Assembly (NCBI GenBank): GCA_034401795.1
Contig: CM067371.1
Location: 82,277,306-82,341,305, forward strand
Direction: 5' to 3'
Source of the DNA: Chaetoderma sp. LZ-2023a
Taxonomy: Eukaryota > Mollusca > Caudofoveata > Chaetodermatida > Chaetodermatidae
Length of the DNA stretch: 64,000 bases
Part shown: positions 44,906 through 57,682 of the stretch, in pieces
How the letters are laid out: each line of letters opens with the position of its first letter
How positions within the stretch are numbered: position 1 is the first letter of the stretch
The notes under the pieces: generated by a model
Database searches by the model: none
Told to the model about the DNA's origin: nothing
The model's input: only the letters and a program-made list of their open reading frames with translations
Program-made: the position numbers and the translations under genes

Positions 44906-45279
44906 AATGGAAGAATCCCGTTTTAGCTTTACCCCGCACAGCTCTAGCTAAGCTTCATCATGCTTTGTTCCTGTTGTGATCGATCGATATGTTCACTCCA
45001 TGAATATCAATTTCCAGAAAGCTATACAGGTACGCTGTTGAATATTTTGAAACTAATTTCACTTGGAACTGATGCTGCCTATGGCAGCTAAATCTTTCAA
45101 TCAAATTATTTACAGAATATTCAACATTATAAATTCACAAAATATTTTAATTCAGATGGTTAATGTATGCCCATGGCTTCTTTGTAGCCGGATCTACATC
45201 ATCTGGTTGTAGCGTCAGATAACAGCTGGCGTATTTTGATTGGGATATTAGGTAGTTAAGCTATACATTTGATTCCTCC
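44906..45279 (+). mobile_element. Family A element, diverged tail
   Basis: The 5' half is well conserved with a GATCGATCGAT block and hairpin; the tail retains little and lacks CRE sites. Confidence 0.6.
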
Positions 45280-45360
45280 AGTTATCGGCATTTACCCAGC
45301 TGTATTAGTCATTGTAGTTATCACCAGCAAACCAACGCATGTTCCAATGAAGCAACGGCA

Positions 45361-46200
45361 ATGTCTATGCCTATGACAATGGCAATACCAATACCAATAT
45401 TAATTCCAATTCCAATTTCTATTCTAATTCAAATGCCAATGTCAATACCAATACCAATACCAATACCAATACCAATACCAATACCAATACCAATACCAAT
45501 GCCAAATCCAATTCCAATTTCAATACCAATTCCAATTCCAATACAAATGCCAATACAAATACCAATACCACTTCCATTTCCAATACCAATGCCAATACCA
45601 CTTCCATTTCCGATACCGATACCGATTCCGATTCAGATTCAGATACCGATACCGATACCGATACCGATACCGATACCGATACCGATGCCGATGCCGATAC
45701 CTATGCAGATACCGATACAAATACAGATACCAATACCAATATTAAATGCCAATACCAATGCCAATGCCAATGCCAATGCCAATTACAATTACAATTACAA
45801 TTACAATTACAATTACAATTCAACTTCAACTTCAAATTCAAATTCAAATTCAAATTCAAATTCAAATAACAATTCCAATACTTATACCTATACCAATACC
45901 AATGTCACTGCCAATGTTAATGCCAAGTCCAATACCAATACCGATTCCAATTCCAATTCCAATTCCAATTCCAATTCCAATTCCAATACCTATGCCAACA
46001 CAAATACCAATGCCAATGTCAAACGTCAAACGTCAAACGTCAAACGTCAAACGTCAAACGTCAAACGTCAAACGTCAAACGCCAAACGTCAAACGTCAAA
46101 CGTCAAACGTCAAGCGCCAAATGCCAAACGCCAAACGCCAAACGCCAAACGCCAAACGCCAAACGCAAACCGCAAAACGCAAAATGCAAAATGCCAATGC
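45361..46200. repeat. 0.84-kb evolving hexamer/heptamer array
   Basis: Successive blocks of CCAATA, TTCCAA, GATACC, CCAATG, ATTACA and TTCAAA units, and then a switch near 46,018 to the 7-bp unit AAACGTC/AAACGCC. The 282-codon open frame is a by-product of the 6-bp unit. Confidence 0.95.
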
Positions 46201-46354
46201 CGCGATTAATGTCAGTACAATTTTCTAACGGACCTTGCAAATGAACGATACAGGTTTAGCACAGCAATAACCAACACCCTGTTTCTGACATATAGTACAC
46301 TAAATCTCCAAAGTCAGAAATAGCTTAACACGCTTGCAAAACAAAATAAAACGT

Positions 46355-46510
46355 ATTGTTGAATATTTAGAACATAATTGGATTGGAACACAATTATGTT
46401 CAAAATATTCACCTGAACATTTCTTACATCGTGTTCAAAATTGCAATAACTAACGTGATTCTGTTTTTTTTTGCTTTGGAAGCCGGTCTTTCTTATTTAT
46501 GAGCTGTACT
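46355..46510 (+). repeat. Family E repeat, copy 2
   Basis: ACGTATTGTTGAATATTTAGAACATAATTGGATTGG followed by its inverted arm and TTTCTTACATCGTGTTCAAAATT, shared with copy 1. Confidence 0.55.
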
Positions 46511-46674
46511 GTACAATAGTAATCAAGCGTCGTGAGAGTCGCTTAATTATTTTCCACAGGTGACCATCGTGTTGAAAATCAGACCAACTCGGTTAGCGAA
46601 GCACTCGTAGCACCAATACCAATACAACGGTCAATTAATACTAATACTAGTGCAATTACAAGTACCAACGTCAA

Positions 46675-46732
46675 TTCAAATTCAAATTCAAATTCAAATT
46701 CAAATTCAAATTCAAATTCAAATTCAAAGTCA
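46675..46732. repeat. (TTCAAA)n tract
   Basis: About nine perfect hexamer units. Confidence 0.9.
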
Positions 46733-46819
46733 GTCAAGTTTAAAAGTTAACGTCAGATGACAAATTGTGCGGTATTAATTCCGAGTAGCATTATTAATTA
46801 CAATTCCAACTCTAATACC

Positions 46820-47222
46820 AATTCACCTTTCCAGAGTACCCATCCATCATATGACGTCATAATGAACTGCGCTATGTGTACAATGACATCATAATGAATG
46901 ACGTCATGAATGACGTCGATAAGTACGTCACGAACGCATATTTGATGACGGTATATGCGTTGCTGTACACATTGTTTGCTTTTACTATCACATAAATATT
47001 CTGTTGAATATTTTGAAACTAATTTGACTGGGCGCTGTTGCTGCCATAGGCAGCAACAGTACCCAGTCAAATTAGTTACAAAATATTCAACAGCTTCCCT
47101 GCATAGTTTTCAGGAAATTGATAGATAGGGCATTCGGGGATCGATCAATCCAAACACGGCGAGGTGTGGGTGGAGCGTAGCTAGTGATGGGCGGGGCATA
47201 GCTAAAAATGGAAAGGTCCATT
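46820..47222 (-). mobile_element. Family A element, full length (403 bp)
   Basis: AATTCACCTTTCC to GGAAAGGTCCATT. The hairpin is almost perfect (loop CCATAGG), and two TGACGTCA sites are intact. Very close to the copies at 53,485 and 62,442. Confidence 0.9.
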
Positions 47223-48120
47223 CCAATGGCAGAGGGAAAGATTATATCGATGACAATTGCGGTGGTAATAAGCCTCCGAATATGTCCATGATTTGATTGC
47301 TATAGGAAGGTAAGTAGCTTAACATATGTCCTTCCCCAGATTTCTGTGTTCTGTTTGGTTCATGTATTGTTTACAGATTGTGTCCCATTCCATGCATGGA
47401 CGTTTAATATCTACTAATCGGAAGAGTGACTGACTTCTAATGTCTGTCCGTTTGTTGTTGAGCCAGCAGCACAACCCGCACCCGACAGTTGCGTTATCAA
47501 GTAAGGGTATTCAGTCGAACGGCAGAAACTATAATGGTGAGGTAAGGTGCTGTTAGAGAACTTGATTTATCTTTTGTTTCCTCAAAGGGTGTGAGTAATA
47601 TTTAGCAATAGTTATTTTAGAGCAAGGCAGTCGTCATTTCAATCATTCGTCATTCGCTGACTGTCTTGAAATCCTGCTAAAACCGAGAGCTTTGTTTATG
47701 TAGCAGAGTCTGTGTTCAATCATTCCTTATTCTCTAAGATCACGATATTCTGTATTTATTTCTATGAGTATTAGTCTGTTATCCAGTGCTTTAGACACAT
47801 CACCCAAATTTAAATGGATACCAATGATATCAAAGCTGATATATTGTAAAACGTCACCTCGTCTTTCTATGAGACAGTTGTCAGCCGCTGCCTCTGTACT
47901 GGAATTGTATAATATTCAACAGCGTGTCGCATTGTAGTCTGGTAATGGAGGAAGTCGATCTGTCACTCATTGAGCTCAAATAATTAAAATACGTCCAATA
48001 TCAGCCGACGTCACAAAAAAAGTGGCGTTAGTCCGTCACGAACTCGAACTGTCCGTCACAAAAATGGACGAAATGGAATTTTATGTCTTTGATGAATTTA
48101 GAAGTTAATATGAACATCCA
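47223..48120. other. No gene seen
   Basis: Nothing recognisable. Confidence 0.35.
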
Positions 48121-48124
48121 TAGG

Positions 48125-48235
48125 CACCACTAGTCAAAGTCTTTTCAAAATGTTCAACGGCTTACGTGTATAGTTACTTTGAAACTTAGATTCTGGGAAA
48201 TCAGGTTTCAAAGTTTCAGATCGATTCCAGCACAC
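48125..48235 (-). mobile_element. Family A fragment, GGATCC-end subfamily
   Basis: CTAGTCAAAGTC..TTCAACGGCTTACGTGTATAG plus TGAAACTTAGATTCTGGGA, cut by the next copy. Confidence 0.55.
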
Positions 48236-48239
48236 GTAT

Positions 48240-48625
48240 AATGGACTGTTCCAGTTTTGGCTATGCCCCGCCCATCCCCATCAAAGCTCCACCCACCCCT
48301 CGCACGTGTTGGGATCGATCGATCTCTGAACTTCCTGACTATCAATTTCCAGAAAACTCTACAAGTAAGCTGTTGAATATTTTGAAACTAATTTGGCTGG
48401 ATTCTGTTGCTGCCTATGCATGTATCAACAGCATGTTTCTTAAATGGCAAGAACATATAATTCTTACAACGTATCGGACTATTAAGCGTTAAAGACGGGC
48501 TTAATCCAATCATTCACGACGTCATAATTATGACGTCAGCATACACGTCGCGTAGTTGATTATGACGTCTTGAAATAGATTCATGAATTAGCGGAGGTTA
48601 GCTAGAAATGGGGCATAGGTAGAAG
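48240..48625 (+). mobile_element. Family A element plus stray inverted end
   Basis: AATGGACTGTTCC through the TGACGTC tail to about 48,585, followed by GGTTAGCTAGAAATGGGGCATAG in the opposite orientation. Confidence 0.7.
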
Positions 48626-48842
48626 TGAATCACTTTATTGATAGACTGGACTTTGACAGGTTAAATGGTTAAGTGTGCGTATGGCGGTAATGCCGACACT
48701 TCCTCAGAGCAATGGACACTTTAACCATTTCATGTCGAAACCGCCCAAACCGGCCTCTGTAGTAGCCTTGAAGTACGTCCATGTGATGACCAAGAGAAGA
48801 CTATATTTGAATATAAATGCTTTGAAATAAAAATGTCAAAAT

Positions 48843-49050
48843 TTTATACTTTTAGAGGCTTAAATTGTGGACCTAGGTGCAATGAAAGGAAATAAATTTT
48901 AGCATAATTTTATGATGATTTCATTCCGTACAAATTAACATAATTTTTTTTAATTGCGAAGTTGAATTAGGGACTCGTGTTAAGATTTCGTTCGTTTCTT
49001 TACATCTAGGCGCATAATCTAAGCCTCTAAGAGTATATAATTTTGACAAT
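48843..49050. mobile_element. Family B element with both TIRs
   Basis: TATACTTTTAGAGGCTTAAATTG at the left and its complement TAAGCCTCTAAGAGTATATAATT at the right; the internal sequence matches 9,097-9,327. Confidence 0.75.
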
Positions 49051-50134
49051 TTTTCAGCTTTCTGCTGTAAATATGCATCTTTAAATGACTGGCTCGGTAA
49101 CCAAGCGGGTCATTCTAGTGCTAGATTAAAAAAAAATAGTATTCTCGTTGGTCTACAAGTGGACACTGATAAAGCACACATTTAGATTTTCTTGACCATT
49201 AAGCATTAATTATAAATCCGATGAATATCGTTGTCTTTAGAAATATACATTTGCAGGACACCAGAAAGCCATGTTGTGTACATTCCACTGTAAATTTGCA
49301 AAAAAAATTCTCTTCTCTTGGCCTGCAAAATTAAAAATCTTGAAAAATATAGACAATTAAACTCTTAGTTGATGAGTAGCATTTTGTGCGGTTTGAGGCG
49401 ATGTTGGCATGGGAGCGGTTAAGTCCGCAACACCTTGAAATCCTCAAAGAGCTGGTTACTTCCTTCTCCGCATAATCGTTGACATCGAATTATGGCATAT
49501 CGGTGACATTAGATGATACTAACATTTCTGGTAAATCGTGCTTTGGTGACGGTAAATTAATGCACATATTACAATTTGACAATACTTCATCCGAAATCCG
49601 AATTGTTCCTCGGCGAATGTTAATGCTGCCACTGCCAATATTTAAGACGACAACGCCGATGATGATGAAGATAACGATGTTGGTGAGACCAGCGTTGACT
49701 ACAATCATAACAATGACGAACATACAAATGACAATAACGTCAGAAAGTTAAATAAATTATAATACGCTGCAGGGAGATCGGTAAATCGGTGTGTTTTCCA
49801 CGTTTCTCGATGACAAGACACGCGTGAAAATCATAAAAATCTCGAGTAAAGTACGATTTATTTATTACCCGGCGAAATAATATTCTTATTAAATTTTCAA
49901 CTTTTCTCATATAATTGGCCTAGGATAAATTATCCCCCAGTTATGAAGGAGAGTTGCGTTTGATAAGTGACTTTGATCACTGGAGCATGTCGTCTCGCGG
50001 CGCTCTACACTTTTAGCCTGAGTGCTGAGACTTGACAGCTACAACTCGGCATTGATTCATAACACGCTAAGATGGCTCAACCCTTTGACTGCAGAAGAAC
50101 AGATATAAAATACCATTTATGATTTCTTAAATAT
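49051..50134. other. No gene seen
   Basis: A 90-codon frame at 49,479-49,751 overlaps an antisense frame; neither shows a domain. Confidence 0.35.
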
Positions 50135-50235
50135 TATGATGAATATTTTGAAACTAATTTGACCGGAAACTGTTGCTTCATAATGCAGCAACATCTTCCG
50201 GCCAAATTAGTTTCAAGATTTTAAAACTGAACCGC
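50135..50235. repeat. Isolated family A hairpin
   Basis: GAATATTTTGAAACTAATTTGACCGGAA and its near-perfect partner with no element ends around it. Confidence 0.65.
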
Positions 50236-50473
50236 TAGTGTTAGGTTGAAGTATGAGGGTTAAAACCAGAGTTGCCTCTCGGCTGGTTATATTCACTAAT
50301 AATTAGGCATGATTCCCCCAGAATTGCTCTGTCATTACACACCCAAGCATAAATAAATAGAATGGGTGGAATTTATTTTAAATATGTTTTCATCACGTTC
50401 GCCTCCAGTACTTGGCATAATAGGCCTAGGCTCTATATACTATGGGAGGGCTGGGGCTGCAGCTGTTATTGCT

Positions 50474-50890
50474 GAATCCGATATGTCGCTCGAGTATATC
50501 ACGTCCTAAGCAATTACGTCACATATAGGATGACGTCACAATCATAGTTAATAGAAAATACTCCTTCATGAAGCTGGAATAGTCCCGTCAAGTGTACAAA
50601 TTGTATGTTTGATTAATTTAGCCTACTATTTTGTATTTAATAAACATTCTGTTCAATAGTTTGAAACTAATTTGACTCGGTGTTGTTGTTGTTGTTGTTG
50701 TTGTTGTCATAGGCAGCAACAGCACCCAGTCCAATTGGTTTCAAAATATTCAACAGCTTACCTGTATAGTTACCTTGACATTTGGAGTCTGGTAATTCAG
50801 GGGTCAAAGTATGTAAATCTATCCCAATACGCTCAAAGCTTGGGCGCTGCTTAGATGCAAATGGGTGGGGCATGGCTAAAATGGGTCCAT
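50474..50890 (-). mobile_element. Family A element, GGATCC-end subfamily, with (TTG)n loop
   Basis: AATCCGATATGTCGCTCGAG to AAAATGGGTCCATC. The loop arm GTTGCTGCC has expanded to nine TTG-type triplets at 50,682-50,708. Confidence 0.75.
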
Positions 50891-53484
50891 CAATTCGCAA
50901 TAGTACCCTGTGTAATTCGAGGCTACAGTTTAATTAGCGCATTACCTGCATGGTCAAGATCATGCTTTTTGTGGAACAAATGATGGAACTTCCTTGTGAC
51001 AGGTAGTCAGTCCATCAAGAGGCGGGTTTGCGCTCGGGGTGCCACCTCCATATGTAGTAACACATTACGCATTAGGTGCCCTGTCACGCGCAAGTCGAAA
51101 TTTTGCTTTCGCAAAACAGACATGCATTATACCTTGATCTTGATCTTGATTAGTTGTGGTAAAACATTTAAATGACAAGATTTCTGAACAGATTACAAGA
51201 TCCTGTGATAGGGTTTTCCCCAATCCCTTATCGTAGGCCTACTGAAAATAAAGCTGAATTTAAAATCGTCTGTTCTCGCATCAATTTGGTTGAGGTGGTG
51301 GTGTATGTTTTTGGTTGTCCGAGTTGGCTTCTGTAGACTGCTTTATGGTAGCTTTGGATGTTGCTGTAGACCTCTGTAGAACAAAATAAGGTAGTTGTGT
51401 TTCCTTCTGTCTCTCAATGGTGAGAGTGTTATGGTTTCCATTATGTGTTCGAGCAATATTTGTAATGTAATAAATATAGCCGCACGTTATTTGTACATTT
51501 TCTAGTTGTGTCAGAAGAGTTACTTGAGGAGGGTCCCAACTCGTATGCTTGAAGTAAGATTTCTTGGCAACAGATTGAACAATTTCTCCACAATAGTCCT
51601 ATAGTTCTGTAGTTTGACTACAGAAAATCACAAACCTGGACACCGTTTCAGTGATATGCTCGGGATCTCATGCCACATCGGACGAGGACACCACCCACGT
51701 CAGGAGGGATTGATGCTCGTCTCCGATAGACTCGTCCAAGTGTGATTCCCATTTTTTTAGTCATCATGAAAAAGACATTTTGCACTTGTCCTTGCCTTAG
51801 AATACATTGTGAAGCGGTAGTCTGTGGTCCCTATTAGTGGCTGATCGATTAACCCTTACCACTCTGATGTCAATATTCTATCTTTTAATGTGTCAATAGC
51901 ATAAATCTGGTGTATATAGTTCAACAATTTTGACGACAACATCAGCTTCCACCAAATCTGTTGAGAAGTTAACACCAGTTCATCCTTTTAATGCGAAAAT
52001 TTTGAATTTTAACATCAGAATGATAAGTGTTAATAAGCTTGGCTTCTGCAGTCGTCTTGAGAAATATCCTTTCGCAGGCCAAACCCCCATTTTTGAAATT
52101 TTACCACTAGGATACATTTTTTTTAAATTATAGTATCCAATCCCGCAAGCGAACATTCACTATGCAGAGATTCTCTGGACCAATCTCGACCATTACAGGT
52201 CAGGCGGACATGCTTTTTAACAGCTAAAGGGTATTGTGTCGGTAGCTTTAATGAGTTGCTGCTGCATCAGACAGCAGCAAACATTACTCAAATGAATCCC
52301 ACTTACTGATATTGTAAATATTTAATTTAAACATATCTATAATGAACCTTCTGATCGTTATCTTTTCGTATCCATGCAGGTGAAACAAAGTGCCCACGGC
52401 GTTGATTATAGACATAATCACGGAAGCAGGCCTCGTGTCGCGTGCCTGACGCATGCAAATCATCCATAACTATTGCGTCACTGCTTGTGGCGTCTTTGCT
52501 GCAATTATATTAAAATTTTCTGCCAAAATTCCCAACATGCACGTGCTGAGTTTATTAAACATTTGCATGTCGAAATCACTGACGCTTTGTTTCAAGAGAG
52601 CTAATTGGTACACATTCTGAATATTTTTAAATGACGTTACAAAATGTAGTCGCTGCTTTAGACAGCAACGACGTTCAGTCAATTTTATTTTTCATCATGA
52701 TCATCAACAGTTTAACGATGATGTAAAATATGACGTCTGCGACATATAATACATACTACCAAACAATTGTTTAACTCGATGATGGGCCAAGTAGCAGACG
52801 ACATATAATACGGCAAGTATCTCGTGCTCTGCCCATTTGTTGTCAAACTTCCTTGTCGTTTGCTGCGGATGATGGAAAGGATGGCCTGGAAGGCACGCTC
52901 CTGTAACGGGGGTCTCTTCATACAGACTATCTTTGTTGATCAACATGAGCGCACGCGGGTGACGTTCATTTGAGCCCGTGATATTCATTCAACTTCAACG
53001 TCCCCGCCGCTGCAACATCGTTCGCCGCTGACATCGTCTGCTCCCCGTGTACTTACCGATGTTACACATCTGCCCTCGCGTGCAAGTCATCGTGAGCGAT
53101 AATGAGTTGCCGCCTCTGTAATTGGTATCAAGGAAAGGGCAATGGCCGCCTGTCGTGTGGCTTTTCTGCTTCCCTTATTTATTGGTGAAGTTTAATTATT
53201 CTTATAACAAAGTTTCTTCTTCAAATACAACTGGAATGTCAAGGACGGTTCATTAGATGACTGCCCAGACGATGAAGTCCTATGCTGTCTGTCCACAGAA
53301 CTCATTAGTTAGCTCATTAGCTCGTTTTAAATATTAAAACATAATATACTAACACTGTTAAAGTTGTCTTAATTAAATCACTTCGGTAACTAATAACGGC
53401 TTTAGCGGCCACCTTATCAAGTAAAACGATAATTGAAATAAGGGCAGTGACTTTTAGTGATATCTATGTTGCGCACCAATAACC
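50891..53484. other. No gene in 2.6 kb; hairpin remnants
   Basis: Decayed hairpins with GCTGCTTTAGACAGCAAC at about 52,645 and TTGCTGCTGCATCAGACAGCAGCAA at about 52,258. Short frames around 52,700-52,990 are unsupported. Confidence 0.4.
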
Positions 53485-53887
53485 AATTCACCTTTCCAGA
53501 GTACCTACCCATCATATGACGTCATAATGAACTGCGTGATATATACACTGACATCATAATGAATGGCGGCATGAATGGCGTCGATAAGTACGTCACGAAC
53601 GCATATTTGAAGACGGTCTATGCGTTGTTGTACACATTGTTTGCTTTTACTATTTAATAAATATTCTGTTGAATGATTTGAAACTAATTTGACTGGGCGC
53701 TGTTGCTGCCATAGGCAGCAACAGTACCCAGTCAAATTAGTTACAAAATATTCAACAGCTTCCCTGTATAGTTTTCAGGAAATTGATAGCTAAGGAATTT
53801 GGGGATCGATCAATCCCAACACGGCGAGGTGTGGGTGGAGCTTAGCTAGTGATGGGCGGGGCATGACTAAAAATGGAAAGGTCCATT
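53485..53887 (-). mobile_element. Family A element, full length (403 bp)
   Basis: AATTCACCTTTCCAGAG to GGAAAGGTCCATT, nearly the same as the copy at 46,820 with some CRE sites mutated. Confidence 0.9.
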
Positions 53888-53939
53888 CGGTGCGTTTGTG
53901 CACAGAACGTGGCAGAACCTAGTTTAACTAATTGGTTAT

Positions 53940-54085
53940 CGTCGCGGCGCATCAGTTTACCAACAGCACAAAGTACAATAGCAAATTGATTACTGGCACA
54001 CCCGTTTATCAACGGAACAAGACATAATTAGCTATCGGTGCACCCCGTTTCTTAACGGCTCACGGCCCAATTGCCAATATCAGAG
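53940..54085 (+). repeat. Diverged family D units
   Basis: About three units with ATCG(G/T)CGC..CCCGTTT..AACGG..CACGGCCCAATTGCCAATATC. Confidence 0.5.
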
Positions 54086-54272
54086 TAGCACCAATAACAT
54101 CACCACTGAACACTTACAGTACGCAAGATGAGTGTACCTCTGCATACCAGTTACATGTATATTGAACCTAAAGCCCGATTATTTTCAACAGTGTATCGAT
54201 TCGTCACCCGCCGTAGCTATCGTTTGTAGTTTAGATTGTCGATATAGACCTAGTTAAAACGAACAGGTCTTA

Positions 54273-54479
54273 ATGAGGTCATTGAAGGCGACTGGTGCCC
54301 TAAATACTTTTAGTTATGTACATACTTATGCTGGGGTTAATGCCGTGATGCACGAACTGGCTGGAAAACACTACATCACAAGAAAGCAATATAGTGACAT
54401 GACTGATGCTAGAATCACTAGAAACCAGAAACATGTCGAGGACATATTTAATATTCTACAGGATCACAAAAGAAGCTAA
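54273..54479 (+). pseudogene. Possible fragment of a transposon-associated protein
   Basis: A 68-codon frame reads MHELAGKHYITRKQYSDMTD then AR.TRN, which resembles a motif (aromatic/Gly, S-Q-x-x-D, Arg-rich helix) I recall from multicopy uncharacterised proteins in invertebrate genomes. The frame ends abruptly, and the following 1 kb holds only scattered short frames (to 55,494). This suggests a decayed copy. I cannot name the family, and the call is weak. Confidence 0.25.
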
Positions 54480-55789
54480 ATGGAAAAATTATAACAATAT
54501 ATCACTAGATAGTGAGACTGTTTCAGTGGACCTACAACTCCTTTTCCAGGGTTAGATGCACATAACCAACATAGACTGTAGCATAGATGTGTTAATTATT
54601 CCATCATACGTTATCAATTTTTCATCTACAACAAACTGAGTTGCTTCAAGAGTCAAACAAGCTTGAAGATACAATTGCATGAATGATATCAAAGGAGCAG
54701 ATGACACAGTCTCGAAAACGAAATTGATGCTTTGGTTTAGCGAGTACTTGAGAAACTGATTGTCCTGGAAAAGGCTTCAAACTTTGGTGACTAAAATGAA
54801 GAATACAATTGCAAGAATGATACCACAGGAGCAGAGAATACAGTCTCCAAAATGAAATTGACGCTTTGGTGCGACGAGTATTTGAGCAACTGATTGTCCT
54901 GGAAAATACTTCAAACTTTCGTGACTTATGTGAAGAGATATCCTAACCATACAGTTGTCTTGATGGATACGCATGACCATCAACTATTGATGCATGTTTT
55001 CAAAGTGAAGTGTTTGGTCACAGGCCCACCTTACTTGCCCCTTGCTATTAACACCAAAGAAAGAACATGTATTGCTGGAAAGTTGAAGACAATTGGAACA
55101 TGAATTCTAAATAGCAAGTGGATGCGCGGACTTGCATGGTGATAGTAAAGGCTGGAGTTATTTATACCATCATTGGACTCACAAATGGCATTGCTAAAGA
55201 CACTGATATTCTAATGTTGTTTTAAGGGCAGGAACAATCGGTATTTGTATCCTGTTTTGGACAGTATATTCTTAATGGAAGGTTTGTCAGTTCTACATGC
55301 CCTGCATGCAATCTATTCTCGTGATATCAAGAGTATGTGGAATTAGGAAAGGTGCCAGACCTAAGATGGCACAAACTGCTTTGGTACTCGTGCTACAGGT
55401 AGAGGCACCTTGGTTAGCTAGGTATAGTAAGCAAATTCAGGAAGCGGTGAAAATAGCATTGATCTGTCTTTATGTAGACATCGTTTATATATAATACCGT
55501 ATAGATTCACTGCATAAGACGAACTTCAGTAATAGGTGTTCTAAGAGAAGCACCGAGCAATCCGCCAGCATTCAGAGCTACCTGGTGTAATATCAGGTAG
55601 ACTTTTGGATGATGGAACAATGGCGATGTGCAAACAGAAATTTGAACCTAAGACAATTAACTCCTCACAAGCTCACCGGGTGACAGTCGCCAACACTTTT
55701 CCCTCATCACTAGAGAACAAGATATCCTTAATCTAGATATGACGTGATGGTGATTTGAGGAAATTATCTGACGATATTCTAGTTGACGA
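54480..55789. other. No intact gene; internal near-repeat
   Basis: Two similar stretches with GAATGATA(T/C)CA(A/C)AGGAGCAGA..ACAGTCTC.AAA..GAAATTGA.GCTTTGGT (about 54,680-54,740 and 54,820-54,870) form an imperfect tandem duplication of about 140 bp. Confidence 0.4.
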
Positions 55790-56320
55790 CAATACACCTT
55801 TCCCACATTGACGTCATTGCGCCGGTATTCCCCTAAATCAATGCTCGGCGCAGAACTGTTGGCGCCATGGTAATGCTGCCCACAAAAAGCTGACCAGCAT
55901 TGTGTTACTATTGCACTAAAATACACCGTAATTTAAACCGTTCCTATGATAAACTAAAACCACTATATTATTTAAGTCATACATCATTTGAAAGCGCATT
56001 CAATTGTCTAAACATTAGTGCATTACTTTTTATATTTTTGTACAATTTTCACTGAGTTATTTGCGTATATAAGATACGTCATTATATCTAGATTCATTAA
56101 ATCAAGTGGACAATAGGGGCTATTTTAAAATCACAATCAACGGTATTAAATTTTACCTAACTATAAAAACGAATACAGAAATAAATGGAAAATCGGCTTA
56201 GCTTTCCAATGATGTATGACTTCAATAATATTATGATATTAGTTCTTCATATAAACTGTTTAAAGTGCGTTGTATCGGATTCCAATAGTAAAGTAATGCT
56301 GTTTGCGCGTCGGTTATCGC
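55790..56320 (-). mobile_element. Family C inverted-repeat element, copy 2
   Basis: Reverse complement of 36,103-36,620 including the outer CACCTTTCCCACATTGACGTCA end. Internal arms are preserved. Confidence 0.75.
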
Positions 56321-56833
56321 CGTTACCAGCCAGAAGTGGTATGCGCAATGTATTCTTGGAAGGTATTTCCACAAAATACGCTACTGCGGGGAGGTCTCTT
56401 CGGGTGGTGATTAGAATTAACAGCAATATTTTATATCCAACGTCTCCTTTCCTAAAATAGCATTCCTTTAGCAAAATTATTAGCCACTTTTGTATGCATT
56501 CTATGTATTGTTCCTTATAGGATGATGCTCCATTTCTTGCAGTTTTGTGTATGTTGCCGTTTCTAAAACATTGTAGCGCGTCGATCATACTATAGGTAAT
56601 GCCGTAGGTGGACAACCAGTGCTGTCTATATAGGTGTATCTATAATCATGAGATCATTTAGACTGAACTTGCTTCTTCTCCAAGATAATAAACCTGAATT
56701 GGACAATGATCGTTTCCTTCCTACCTACAATTATGCAACATTACGTGACCAGGTATTAGGATGTCAGTGAGATTATCTATGCGTATATCGCATTTGCAAA
56801 AACCCTGGAAACAACGCGTTTTTATCTAATGCA
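56321..56833. other. No gene seen
   Basis: Overlapping sense/antisense frames (56,185-56,615) lack support. Confidence 0.35.
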
Positions 56834-57211
56834 TGAATCGACTTTTAGCTATGCCCCGCCCATCTCTAGCTAAGCTCCACCCACGCTTTGCCTGTGTTTG
56901 TGATCGATCGAACCCTGAATTCCCTGAATCTCAATTTCCAGAAATCTATACAGGTACGCTGTTGAATATTTTGAAACTAATTTGACTGAGTGCTGTTGCT
57001 GCCTATGGAAGCAGCGCCAAGCCAAATTAGATTCATATTCAACAGAGTGGTTAGTAACTAGTCCAGCCATACAATACTTACACATGACAGACTATTACGA
57101 GATCCTGACTGACTAAATACGCCATTCATGATGTATTTCAATTGTGACGTCATCCTACCCGCGACATATTTGATTATGACGTCATATTGTTTAGTGACAG
57201 ATTGGATTTCA
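56834..57211 (+). mobile_element. Family A element, near full length
   Basis: TGAATCGACTTTTAGC to ACAGATTGGATTTC; the loop right arm is shortened. Confidence 0.8.
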
Positions 57212-57680
57212 CTATTGTGAAGCCATTTCCAGACTAAATGAATAATTTAACGGCATACACCCTGTTGTCAATGTGTATATTCCTCAAGATAATTTGATTC
57301 TTTTCCACCATATTTCCCTATACTTAGATACTATGCATCGACGGAAAATCAACGGATAAATTACTACATAACCACATATTTGGCATTGGTACTTTACAGG
57401 CATATAGACATAAATCAAAGCGTATGTATAGCTGCGAGATTTCAATTTGTTTTGGAATACTCAAAAACTTTGTTGTAATATAGTGTCTCTTGGTTTATTA
57501 TTAATACATACTAATTTGTATTTTGTATTGTTTTCTATCTGTCATGCAGACAAAATACTTACAATACGACCCACGACGTACATGGTGTTAAAGGGAGATA
57601 ACTGTGTCTGTTGCTTGCGTATTTTGGTCTGTGATTGTGATTTATTTTCTGTTGATTCATCCTATCTGCGCCGTAACCCT
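57212..57680. other. No gene seen
   Basis: AT-rich; nothing recognisable. Confidence 0.35.
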
Positions 57681-57682
57681 TT

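Noticed and set aside
45361-46228. 282- and 160-codon frames rich in Ile-Pro-Met or Asn-Ser-Thr
   Set aside because: They are consequences of 6-bp units that avoid stops.
46798-47070. Recurring frames with CCCxWQQQRPVKLVSKYST at many places
   Set aside because: The repeated peptide is the translation of the family A hairpin, present in each copy and truncated by the element sequence; not a protein family.
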